Assembly (NCBI RefSeq): GCF_964340395.1
Contig: NC_135562.1
Coordinates: 4,890,134 to 4,954,133 of the forward strand
Reading direction: 5' to 3'
DNA from: Glandiceps talaboti
Lineage: Eukaryota > Hemichordata > Enteropneusta > Spengelidae
Length of the DNA: 64,000 nt
The translations under genes and the position numbers were made by a program. The stretch's first letter is position 1; every line of letters starts with the position of its first letter. This document shows positions 11,662-22,634 of this stretch, one piece after another. A model generated the notes under the pieces. That model did not search any database. It was not told the DNA's origin and saw only the letters and a program-made list of their open reading frames with translations.

Positions 11662-12632
11662 CAGGGGTAGGTAACAAATATTAGTCTAGAGCACGATCGA
11701 TATAGTAACAAGTACAAATATAAAAGTTGCGGGAAAATTCTACATAGTACCTGGTACAAGTCGTTTAGTTACGAGCAAAGTCTATATTGCGACGAACACA
11801 AAGTCCTGTTTTTCCCACCGTCCATTGCGTATTCAACATGGCGGCAAGTAAGATCGACAATCCTGATGGTAAGAATCAGTCGATTTCTACTACTAAAAAT
11901 CGAAAATACGTATTCCTATAGCGTGCGTTCTGGGAAGAATTGGTTGGAGGAACAACAGGGAAAATTTCATTGATCGATTCCACCGATTGTGGGAGGAGTT
12001 AGCGAAAAACTTTTTCTACCGACGGATGTCCTATTCTAAACACACGTCCCTATACCGAATGCATGTACATACGTATTTTGAACCACTGATCTTCTATCAG
12101 AGTACTGTGGGGTTTGTTAACTGGTTGGTTGTAAATATTGTATGCTTTACTTTTTACATAGAATTTGCAGGCAACATATGGGTTTGTTATTCTGTCTACA
12201 TAAAATATAGTACTACTGTCAATATTGTACATGCATTCGCATAGGGACGTGTGTTTAGAATAGGACATCCGTCGGTAGAAAAAGTTTTTCGCTAACTCCT
12301 CCCACAATCGGTGGAATCGATCAATGAAATTTTCCCTGTTGTTCCTCCAACCAATTCTTCCCAGAACGCACGCTATAGGAATACGTATTTTCGATTTTTA
12401 GTAGTAGAAATCGACTGATTCTTACCATCAGGATTGTCGATCTTACTTGCCGCCATGTTGAATACGCAATGGACGGTGGGAAAAATAGGACTTTGTGTTC
12501 GTCGCAATATAGACTTTGCTCGTAACTAAACGACTTGTACCAGGTACTATGTAGAATTTTCCCGCAACTTTTATATTTGTACTTGTTACTATATCGATCG
12601 TGCTCTAGACTAATATTTGTTACCTACCCCTG
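11662..12632. mobile_element. 971-bp palindromic TIR element with ~405-bp arms, inserted in a minisatellite
   Basis: Ends are CAGGGGTAGGTAAC and its reverse complement GTTACCTACCCCTG. Arms 11662-12069 and 12228-12632 are about 99% identical in inverted orientation, around a ~158-bp unique loop. ATAAT flanks both ends (11657-11661 and 12633-12637). Removing the element and one ATAAT restores GCATAATTAATGATTTT, the sequence at this position in sibling minisatellite units, so both boundaries and the 5-bp duplication are supported directly. CAGGG ends recall hAT-type elements, but most hATs make 8-bp duplications; a 5-bp class is a possible fit. No transposase is present, so it is non-autonomous. 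Confidence 0.85.
11838..12244 (+). pseudogene. possible captured mini-gene in the palindrome arm
   Basis: ATG at 11838 (context AACATGGCGGC) opens a 31-nt exon ending GATG|GTAAGA. A 53-nt putative intron ends CCTATAG at 11921, and the frame then stays open to the TAA at 12244, giving about 117 codons. The second part includes RFHRLWEELAKNFFYRR. A mirror-image copy lies in the right arm on the minus strand. No family is recognised. It may be an exon captured from a host gene or a chance ORF; only the splice-like signals support it. Confidence 0.25.
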
Positions 12633-12974
12633 ATAATTAATGATTTTAGGTAACTACGTTGTATCCTAAAATGCAAGCTTCAAATTTGGTATAATATGAT
12701 ACATATATCAACCATAATAATACTCACCTGTCCTATGAAGTTTGTTGCTACAACTTTTACCTTTTATTGAGTATTTTGAATGATGAACGATATTCAGTAA
12801 TTAAGCAGTATCATGCACTCTTCAAATTCCGTATAATTTGGCACATACATTAACTTAAAAAAGCACGCTTGTCCAAAAACAAAGCCTGTTACCATAGTTT
12901 TATTTTATTTTAATGAGTTATTTGCATAATTAGTGATTCCCTTACGGGAGGCATTCAGTTTAAATCTGGTAATA

Positions 12975-13090
12975 ATATAATCTAAAAATAATAATGCAGA
13001 TTTATAATGCGCCTTTCCTCCTGAGAGCTCAAGGCGCTGACAATTATTACCATTGTCACGGATCAGTGGCAGCACAATGTTCATGTATTG
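12975..13090 (-). mobile_element. 3' fragment of a tRNA-derived SINE family
   Basis: In reverse complement it reads CATTGTGCTGCCACTGATCC, ATGGTAATAATTGT, then GCGCCTTGAGCTC and AAAGGCGCATTATAAAT. The first blocks match the 54.8-kb SINE copy; the GCGC...GCGC part is an extra 3' end seen only here. Confidence 0.55.
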
Positions 13091-15381
13091 ATACAAGAAA
13101 TTTCATATGCTCCTACAAATGTTACACAGTAGACATAAAAGTTACAAACGTGAATCAATGACACGTAACAATGTATGAAAAATGTATCTAAAGTAATCTC
13201 AAAGCGGCGTCATGATTTGTCATTCATGACTCGAATTTAGATTACTTATTATACTTGATGCAGTAACATGTAAACATGTCCACAACCTTGAAAATGGATT
13301 TCAAACACAATTTTCGGTTTCGGAAAGGTAACTTGTACCTCCAATGACAAGAAGTTTCTCAGTTCCTCTTTGGGAGTACCAATTTAAAAACAACTGAATA
13401 TATGCTGGTACTGGTGATCCTAAAGTGACTGCACGTGAATGCATGAAAGTTACCGTTGACGTTATGCATGCAGTAGTGTGATGTACCGGCCTGCGCACAT
13501 TCAAGTTTTCGATCGCCATCAAAGCATTTTAAATTTTGGCTCAATTAGTTCTGTCGATTCATTTTCTGTTTATACCTAAATCTCCTTGACTGATGAAATT
13601 AAATGTACAAATCCAAAGTTTGATTGTCTTAAACAACTATTTACATTTTGTAGATATATATTTTGATGTTTGAATGGGATTTCCATATACAATAGTATGA
13701 AATGCGGCCTTCCAGAGAAAGTTTGAGCCGAACAAAATGTCTACCGACAAACCTGCCCACGGTGATGGCAAACAAATTGATGGCGCCTTAGGACATAGTA
13801 TCTAAACGATATAGTATACATATACTAATGATGTCGGAAACCTCTACTATGCTAGAAATCTCATTATGTGCGCTGACATTTAATATTATACTAGAAAAGA
13901 GTAATCGACGTTTTACGTAAATATTGTACAAGTATAAAACAAACTTATTAACTCAGGCTGACGCATTTATCGAGAACTGACATTGTCACAGTCTGTCGAA
14001 AAACGGACTTGTTACTCTTCGTTCTCCATCGGCGGTTGCCAGGGGCAACATGGTATTAACACATTTATACATGTACCCTTTGACTAAGGAGAGTAATATG
14101 TCTACGGGGAAGTAAAGCTCTCTGCGTGTATTTCATAACCTTCGTTTTCAGATACTACATAATAAGTAGAAGCCTAATAACCTCGCTATTTTCATTCAGA
14201 TTATTTTCCACATTGAACCCTTCTATTGTTGACTATCTTGCTTGCATGAATTCATTGTGATCAAAGAACGCAAAGGTCAAGTGTGGTAAATTTGGATAGC
14301 GATTGCAACAAGGACAAGCATAATGTGCAGCTCGACGATCGGTTGCATAGGTGATTAGTTTTAGATACTCGCATGGGTGTACTTGTTTGTTTCAAGAGGG
14401 AAGGTTATTTAAAAGAATATTCAGCAGCTGCATGGTTACTAGTAATATTCGTTCAGTTTGTTTTCTTCTTACTATTAACAAAACAGATTATTTATCATAA
14501 GTATTGCTATGCACAAAATCGTTTTAAAAATGCAATATGGATGCTTTTGGTCTTTGGCGTCCGTCATAAACAAATGTCGATTTTCAAAAATACTTTTCAT
14601 GATTAACAACTTTTATTGACGCAGCCAATATTGCGAATATGAAAGTTGCACCATTAGAATGAAACAAAGCACCAGTTTGACGTTGTATTCTACAACATGC
14701 ATCAATTATACCTGTCTAAGTATATCATAACATTGTGTAACCATGGAAACTGTTACACGACACTGAGTTGCAATCCGTGCCATTTGATATCCCGTATTTG
14801 TGCCAAAGCTTAATGCTTAAACCTCCGCACAACTCTTTCTTTGTGTTATCTTATTGATCAGTCAAACTTTCTAAACTTACTACATCATAATACATACATA
14901 CATACATACATACATACGTACATACATAGTTAAAAAAACAAACATTTTTTTTTATTTGCGATGGAAACATACTAGGCTTTACTTATCTTTAGGGTGATCG
15001 GCAAACCCCCATCGCTGGATTGTTTTTACTTTTTTTTAGAAGTAGGGAATATTTCAAGGAATTCGCGCTTTGACATAATTGCATCTTTGCTCTAGTACTA
15101 AGCAAATCCCCGGGTCATTGAACACTCTTTAATCGACTTATATCTTCCCCTTCCCCTAATGTCACCCCCACTGACGTAAACAACCATATCTGAATCTAAT
15201 ACGTTCGATCGTTACATGCACGGCCCTTTTGAATCGTGTCCGTTCGTAGACGTCGTCACATACTATAGCCCAGGGCGTAAACACAACTTCATATGCATCC
15301 AAGCAAGTTCATGTCAGCTACATTTACGCTGCCATGGAAATCGCGTATTACGCGATTTCAAAATGGGACACTGCAAAATAA

Positions 15382-15505
15382 ACTACTCCTGTGGTAAATA
15401 ACTACTCCCATGGTTAAAAAAGTACTCCCATTGTATTAACTAAAAACAATACTACTCCCATTATAAAAACAAATTACTCCATGCAATAAATCTACTCCTG
15501 TGTCC
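15382..15505. repeat. degenerate ~25-30-bp minisatellite (ACTACTCCCAT motif)
   Basis: Five to six imperfect copies of A(A/T)ACTCCYRT separated by AT-rich spacers. Confidence 0.7.
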
Positions 15506-15917
15506 TCCTTAAGCTTCCGTACTAAACCTCTTACTTATGCAACTAAAATGGTACAAAAAACCACACAAGCGTTAATTTGAATAATATTATAGTCTTGCAA
15601 TTTCGCCTTTTCATGCATATATGGATAAATTTATGTTGTTTAAAATCAAAGTACAACGGGTCCAGAACCGTAATATAACAGAAATCCATGACACATGAGT
15701 GCAAGGGTGGCATGCTTGGGGTATTTGAACGAGGATTTGTGGTATTATCTGTGGTCGCACTTTGACGAGCTTGCGCAGCAGGCACCCCCCTCCCCATACT
15801 GGCACCCACACGTCTAAGGGCTATGTTATAATTGCATTTATTTTTTAGCCAAAGAAGCAAATTTAGCACAACTTCCGCTCATTCGCTTGCTTTCGGGTAA
15901 TTGGAATTATCGCTTAA

Positions 15918-15924
15918 TCATCAT

Positions 15925-15982
<58 letters not shown>
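15918..15982. repeat. (CAT)n microsatellite
   Basis: About 20 uninterrupted trinucleotide copies. Confidence 0.95.
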
Positions 15983-16884
15983 TGCTTTTTTGAAAATGAC
16001 ATTCTGTATACGTAGAACACCAACACAGATCATATAATTATACAAGTTGTCTGTGAATGATAAAAATCAGATTCAAATATTTGAACACATCCAAACTTTA
16101 CAAGACCATCGGTTGTTGTTGTTGTTGTCGTTGTTGTTTGGACCGAAAACGTATCTTTTTTTTCAGCGAGGTAATGCTTCGAGGACTGCTCGTGTATTTA
16201 GTTCCGATGAGTGAATAAACATGATGTAAACAAATCACAATATACAGTCAAACAAAATGTCAATTTGTAACACAGCTTTACCCCAGAAAATTAAATCACA
16301 AAAAGATAACAATAATCCATCGTCATTCATACGAAAACCCATACGAGAGTGCGTTTTGATGAATTTAAAACCAAGTGCTATTATTATCAATATTTTCAGA
16401 ATTTATTGTTTATATTTCATTAATAGAGATGTATGCATATCAACTACGTGCATCATATTAGAGAAATTTAAAACCTCGTGGACCTAGGGAACGAAATGCT
16501 TTAGTTTGTGTCTTGCGATACTTGCGCTGAACATAACGACATGAGCGTTTCCGTTATTCCCTCTATAAAGGAGTGGCTGGGGTACAGTTTATTCATTTCA
16601 ATGTTAGATCCAGATATCGTCAATTATTACCGGATTTCGAAAGCAGAGCAAGGGGCGTGATAAATACTTGAATTTAGGATAAAGAAATAATATAGATTCT
16701 TTTAGTTAGGCCTCAGACCCACCTACATCCCCAAATTCCAATTTGAAAATGGTTTCAAACAGCACAATCAGTTTCAAATGTGTATGTAGCATTATGCAGT
16801 TCCATGAATACAAAGGTAGTATGTAGTGAGGAAAAATACTCTTCATGATAGGTTACTATAGACTTCATTGGATAAACAAAATTT

Positions 16885-16975
16885 CTTGTGTGATGTAAGT
16901 TTCAGTTACAAGTTGGAATGCGCGTGCATTCTTGTGTGATGTAAGTTTCAGTTACAAGTTGGAACGCGTGCATAT
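16885..16975. repeat. tandem duplication of a ~47-bp segment
   Basis: TTCTTGTGTGATGTAAGTTT followed by CAGTTACAAGTTGGAA occurs twice in direct tandem, each copy ending in GCGTGCAT-like sequence. Confidence 0.85.
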
Positions 16976-17450
16976 AAAGAACAGAGTTCCCAGTGTATAC
17001 TACTACTTGCTTGCATTGTCATTTCTATTACTGCTGTTTTCCGAACCCCCTTTTCTAAATACTTCCCAACAGAATTTATAGCCAAATTTTAAAGGACTGA
17101 AGAACAAACGAAATTTAACTTCTGACATCATTATGTAAATTTGTATACAATGCACCCCTGAAGGTGTTCTATCCACTCACATAAATTCCACGTTAAAAAA
17201 GTAACGAATTTACAACGAATGTTGTTATGTGTACTTGATTTTTAGAAGGGTAAATGAGAACATTTAAAAGTAACAAAGTGCATACGAGGTCGGGTTTGGG
17301 TTGGAAATAACAGGAAGAGAGAAGACAACAATCGCTTCAGTGTATTGGTTTTCCCCGGTTAGTCTTGGGTTTCCTCCTATTTTACAACTGATTTCGATTT
17401 AGTAACACAATCACCCAAGATAGCAACAACGTCTTGTTGTTTGAACCGCG

Positions 17451-17540
17451 TTCACATCAACATTGGATCAGCGGTAAAAATCAAAGTGCACGACTAGAAT
17501 TTGATGATGATAAATAAATACAATGTATACAACTTGTCTA
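17451..17540. repeat. left copy of a ~91-bp inverted repeat pair
   Basis: Reads CAACATTGGATCAGCGGTAA, then AATCAAAGTGCAC, TTTGATGATGATAAATAAAT and AACTTGTCTA. The reverse complement lies at 18824-18915 with only about five differences. The pair encloses ~1.28 kb that includes a Pro/Tyr-rich ORF. It could be the TIRs of a transposon-like unit or an inverted duplication. Confidence 0.75.
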
Positions 17541-18076
17541 CTGCATTGCACAAGGTTTCATACACATCGATCATTTTATAGCTTTTATAAATCAAATCAC
17601 ACTCATGTAATTGTGCGCTTGAAATTTATAAACACAGAGAGTGGCGAATACTCGTGCGTTCGTTCATGGCTGTACTGGTGTAAATTGAATTAACTTCATT
17701 ATAAGTATGACATGAGTTTACTTCCCGTTATGTTCAGTCTAGGGGGAAATAACGATATTAATAGCATATGTACGAACACTAACATACATATAATACATTT
17801 TGGCAAGGAGGAAAAATAAAGTTGATTCGTATCTAATTCGATCCAACCCAGATAAATATTTATTGGATTCTTCAGAACGACATAAAAAGACCATGCTGAT
17901 TTAGCGGTTTTGAAAAAGCATCATCGTGATCTAACGTACCGCGCGCTCAAGCTTGATATCGCATTTGAAACTTTTCAATCGATCATAAGTACAGAAACTA
18001 GTAACTTTAAAAGCAGCATCTGTTGTGGGCAAGCATAAGAAAAGTCCTGTTGATATCCTGATCGTACACGTTATTA

Positions 18077-18431
18077 AATTAAAAAGGCTAGTACTACCAA
18101 CGAACCATGTGTTACCTCACAACCAGCAAACGACGACGTCGCTATTGCAGTGAACACCACGATCACAACTCTACCATTGGAAAAAAACTCGGCAACACCA
18201 ATATACCAGCAGCCTGGTGTTTTTCAGCCTCTTATGTATCCGTACTATCCATACCAGTACCCGTGGTATACAAATATTGCCCAGTGGTACCAGACACCTG
18301 CTACTCATTCACAAACCCAAGCTGTAAGTGGCAATACAGACCTTCCCCCGTTACCTGCAAGTCCACCCCGGAAACAGCCTCCACCACTACCTGCTTCTCC
18401 AGAACGGTACAATGAAGGACTCAAACACTGA
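18077..18431 (+). CDS. candidate terminal exon of a Pro/Tyr-rich protein (unrecognised)
   Basis: An open frame runs from a possible acceptor (AAAAAGGCTAG, 18092 region) through a stretch rich in Tyr, Pro and Trp (PLMYPYYPYQYPWY), then two copies of a PPLPASP motif (LPPLPASPPRKQPPPLPASP) and a stop after NEGLKH. AATAAA lies about 15 bp beyond the stop (ACAATAAACAC) and again near 18597. The composition is not what random AT-rich DNA gives, and duplicated PPLPASP suggests an SH3/WW-type ligand segment. No ATG is in a good position, so upstream exons would be needed; none was found. The ORF sits between the inverted repeats at 17451 and 18824, so it may belong to a mobile unit. Confidence 0.35.
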
Positions 18432-18823
18432 TTGCTAATCAGACAATAAACACTTTCATGTTCCGTTCAATGCCTCATTTGTCAATACTCGAAGAGACTG
18501 CGCTGAGGTTCAGACGCCATCTTTTCGTGTTTACTGTGTTTTGCAAACATATATGACGTTCGACTACCATGTCTTAAGTTTTAGATGTTGTTGTTAATAA
18601 AATGTTAATACTATTGTAACAAATCTGAGTGTGTGATTCCTATAATAAGCGGAGTCTAAATTATGCTTGGGCTAATAATTTTTATTTGCAGCCATGTCCA
18701 AAAACAATCAACCACATTGAAAATTGTTTAAATAAAACTCGTCTAGTTTAATAAATAGAATGACACGAGTGTTCTGATTTCTAACAGCCGAATTCAATGT
18801 TTATGATGAACCATGTACAGTTG

Positions 18824-18915
18824 TAGACAAGTTGCATACATTGTATTTATTTATCATCATCAAATTCTAGTTGTGCACTTTGATTTTTACCGCTGATCCA
18901 ATGTTGAGGTGAACA
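18824..18915. repeat. right copy of the ~91-bp inverted repeat pair
   Basis: Reverse complement of 17451-17540 with about five mismatches. No obvious target duplication flanks the pair. Confidence 0.75.
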
Positions 18916-21728
18916 CGAAAGTTTATATAATATTATTAAAATAAAAATTAGTCAACTACTCCCATATTATGTTCAAAGATTGTAACTTTTCAATAACGTA
19001 TCTCTATAAAAACGCTTTCGCTAGATTAAAAATGTCTTTGTGGCGTCACAAGACAACTACAAATAATGACTCTACGAAATGATGTTGTATATTGTATGAT
19101 CATTATCGCGAATATAGGGCTCTTGCTTACTGGTAAAGGTATGATAAATAAATGGTATACCTCTGTCCTCACAAGAAATGTCTACTAGTAGTAGCAATAT
19201 TGATACCTACCGGATATTTCCAGAAATACTTGCGTCAAAATGAAGATACCTATCATTGCGAAAATACTTAAGTTTCATCGGCACCGAACAAGAACTCCCG
19301 AGAGAAACAGATGCTCTTATATTCTGTATGAATGATAAGGTTTTACTCAGACTATTCTATTTTGTTGGGGGGTGCTCAACTTTAGTGTGTACCATTTTGA
19401 AGAAAATCAAACTAATATACTATTTCGAGTAATGGTTGGGTGTGTATGCTACTATAGGAAACCAGAGACGTTGGAGAGGGGTAATATTAGAAGAGGCAGA
19501 TAGAGCATCACAAGTATTATACAAATTAGTATAGCGAGGCCATCGGCGTAAACCACTAAATGCAGTATCAATAGAATATATTCATTACTCTCAACATGGA
19601 GAAACTGAGGTGTCTGCTTAAGAAACAAAAATAACAAACGTTATATGGAAACACAAAGCAATACTATTGAACAAATTAAAATAATACATACATACACAAA
19701 AGAATAAAACAAGACACTTGATGTATCTGATCGTCCATTAAAATTGGTTACAACTCTTTGGATAAAAGAATGACAATGTTTAAAACGTTGCGTATGACAA
19801 ATTAGTCTTTTTTTCAGCGGTGCTTAACGTACGCCTACCCCTGTAAAAGAATACTTTTTTTTTTCCATTTATTTGCGTCAGCACGTAGGTTCGTTATATC
19901 TGTTAAAATGTCAGTCCCAATTATTTTTAATTTGCAAGACTTATGTACGTCAAAGAAACCTATAGCCTGTTTCCAATTTGAGAAAATATGGCCTTTTAAG
20001 TTATACATTTCCAGGTAGAAGCACCAAAAATTGTCTTCCAAACGATCCAAATTTGCAAATAATTTACGTAATTTGACATTATATAAAAACGGTAAAACCT
20101 TTAAAGAAACTCCCAGAATGCTTTTCCGAACATTTATCCAATTAAGATACTTTTTGGTGCATGCAAAGTATGAAAGGAAAATTCAATACTGTCATTTTGA
20201 ATCTTTTGACAACTTTGTTTTCCGGTTTGTATACAGTTCTCCGCGACTGTCTCTATACACTTATCATGTTCCAGAGTAGTAAATCAATTGTATACGGTAT
20301 CATAGTGGTGCTCATCATTGAAAAATCCATTCCAACAAATTCCAAACACATGCAAAGTTACTCATAATCTAGGCCCGATTTCAGAAAGTAATACTATCTG
20401 AAAAGTGATATTTTACATGGAATCGTGAGTTATTGATGAATTTATGTGACAAAACAACATGAATTCAGTCTTAGGAGAGGCAGAAGCTGACCCGAGAGTC
20501 ATATATACACACAGTGGCTGACCTACTGCATTAGAATTCATTTGGTATATTCACAAATGCTTTTGATACGTCTATCAGTGATATCATATTTGGTATTGGG
20601 AAATTTGATGGCATCCATGTAGAAAGCATGCAAACAGGAATTCAACGTTTACATGAACTATTTTAATCTTCCTCAGAAACTGTCACTATTATAAATTCGG
20701 CTAAAAGTCGTGATTGTAGAGAAACGTTAAACGTTACTTTGAAAGATATTCCCCCTATTTTTGTAGGATACATTTTGCAACTACTGCTAAGTACATCTTT
20801 TCTTCTAACCCACATGAAGCGAAAATATATTTTTCTTGAGACTTTGTACTGAGCTCTCAACAAGTCAAGGAAACCTTAATATATCTCAAATCGAAGACTA
20901 GGATTTCCACTGAAATTTTAGTTGTGTACGAATTACATCTAAGACTTGCAGGTTCTTGATTTTACCAATCTGTTGTCAAATCCAGAACAGAAAGATGTCA
21001 CCTGAGGGTTATCTCCGCCTATGATGTCAATTTCTGTTCACTATTGTACTTGTTAACAAACTCAATGTGTCACATCATGATCTCTATTTAAAATTATCTT
21101 ACCCTTGTTCACATGAAGACAAAAAAGTCTTCTTCTTTTTTAGTAAATCATGTACACTTCTGCTCGAAAACAAAGTTTGCTTTAGAGTCTTTTGCTTGGT
21201 TTTCGTAGCATGCGATCCCAAGATGTGCATGTGTCAATCTGACGACTACCATGCATTTTTGTGAATATTGGAAATTGTGTACACCAAAGTCTTTGTCTCA
21301 AATATGAGATCCCTGTGCTATACATGTCTATAAAATGTCAATTTTCTCGACTAAAAAATCCCTCATCAGTTCGATTCTTCCAACTACGCTTTTTTTATAA
21401 CTTTTCTTTTGAAACTATAGTAAACTATACTCAAGCAGCAAATTTAGAATTGAAACCAAATATTCTATTTATGTTACTAACTTCAATATATTATTTTGAA
21501 TTTTTATAGATTGGAGAATATTCTGAATAAAACTTCAGAGACATGTTTTATCTTTCAGAAAATAGAAATTTCTGTTGAAAAATTGACATCTCGAGGAATA
21601 TAGGAAAATTTGATATGAATGTATATGCCATCACACTCAAATTTCCCCATGATCCTTTGTTCCCAAAAGTATCTTGACAGGTGAACAATTTGAAAAAGCA
21701 TTCTGGAAGTTCCCTGGAAGGTTTTTGA

Positions 21729-21910
21729 TTAATGATGTTTCTTTTTTAACTGATAGTTGCCAAAAGTCCAATTTATGTAAATTGAATGCAAAGTTTGAGG
21801 GCTAAAATCTCAAAATATCGCTTGGAAGACAATTTTTTCGATTTCAGCACATGACATTACCCTACAACAACTGTCTTCCAGCTTCTACACAAAAATGCCT
21901 ACAGCAGACC
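21729..21910 (+). repeat. dispersed ~190-bp repeat, copy B
   Basis: Same block order as 10440-10625 (GTTGCCAAAAGTCCAA, GCTAAAATCTCA, CTTGGAAGACAA, CATTACCCTA, CTGTCTTCCAG), roughly 70-75% similar by eye. Confidence 0.55.
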
Positions 21911-21934
21911 CATTCTTTTGAAAATGGAACTAGA

Positions 21935-22130
21935 ATAAGGCCTAATAAAAAATGTTTGGTTCCGGTCACTCTACCCCACCTAGTTTTTCACGCCGACTCT
22001 ATTTTTTTGGCGTATCGAGAACAAAATAATAAAATCGCGAAAATTGTGAAGTCTCGCTTAAAAAGACAATGTAAAACTGTTTGCCAAGCTGTAACGGCTT
22101 TACATCTGATGAGAAGAAACCAATAAGGTC
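21935..22130 (-). mobile_element. inverted partial copy of the same TIR-like repeat
   Basis: Its reverse complement contains TCTTCTCATCAGATGTA, ACAGTTTTACATTGTC, CTCGATACG, AGAGTCGGCGTGAAAAACTA and GGTGGGGTAGAGTGACCGGA, in the order of the right half of the neighbouring full copy. Confidence 0.55.
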
Positions 22131-22134
22131 TAAT

Positions 22135-22500
22135 AAAAAAAATAGTGTGGTTCCAATTACGCCCAATTTTAGAATAGGTGGGGTAGGTAGATTTTTTATT
22201 TTATCTTGTATTTATATTTTTTCTGTTTGAGTGCCTAGTTCAGGTTTTCCATTGTTTTCCAAATGGCCTGTGTTGTTTATTTTTTACTATCAGATGTACA
22301 GCCATTACAGATTGGAAGATGAGTTTTAAATTGTCTTTATAAGATGATGCCAGTTTCCGCATCTACCATTTCACGTGAGATTTCACACGATTTTTTGCGC
22401 GATTGTTTTTTCTCGAATAAGTAAAAGAACAGTTTAGAGTCGGCAGTGAAAAGCTAGATGGGTAGGGTATCCGGAAGCAAACAAATATGTTTAGGCCTAA
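22135..22500 (+). mobile_element. TIR-like interspersed repeat, copy 1
   Basis: Left end GTCTAATAAAAAAAATAGTG followed by TGGTTCCAATTACGCCC; right end ...GGTAGGGTATCCGGAAGC...TTTAGGCCT, which is an imperfect inverted version of the left end. About 80% similar to 35495-35835 over its whole length. An inverted partial copy (21935-22130) abuts it on the left. Non-coding MITE-like element. Confidence 0.6.
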
Positions 22501-22555
22501 CACATAGACCATATGGAAAACAACGGAAAACATAACTACCTCAACTAGACGCTCA

Positions 22556-22556
<1 letters not shown>

Positions 22557-22631
<75 letters not shown>
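22557..22631. repeat. (AT)n microsatellite
   Basis: About 37 uninterrupted AT dinucleotides, able to extrude a cruciform. Confidence 0.97.

Positions 22632-22634
<3 letters not shown>

Larger units (their letters stand above)
10850..12950. repeat. composite tandem-repeat element with inverted CTCCCGTAAGGG ends
   Basis: Begins CCTCCCGTAAGGG, followed by (TG)n/(CTGT)n, and ends in the inverted CCCTTACGGGAGG. Between them are about six units of ~146 bp with recurring blocks TTGCATAATTAA, GGTAATTAGGCTATATCTTA, GCATACTTCAATTTCAATA and TTGATGTACCTTACAGTGTTA. Unit starts are near 11068, 11212, 11360, 11506 and 11651; the later units are more diverged. A 971-bp palindromic element is inserted in the fifth unit. 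Similar starts followed by (CTGT)n occur at 59996-60180 (ACCTTCCGCAAAGGAAGG) and possibly at 36600. Confidence 0.7.
13091..17450. other. intergenic, no gene recognised
   Basis: Mostly unique AT-rich DNA. It contains small (CATA)n (14889-14928) and (CAT)n (15918-15982) tracts, a degenerate ACTACTCCCAT-type minisatellite (15382-15505), a short (GTT)n tract (about 16112-16140) and a tandem duplication of about 47 bp (16885-16975). Short ORFs, such as a hydrophobic 77-codon plus ORF at 14373-14606, have no recognisable features. Confidence 0.5.

Noticed and set aside
14373-14606. Hydrophobic 77-codon ORF with a membrane-like segment
   Set aside because: Typical of AT-rich non-coding DNA; no other evidence.
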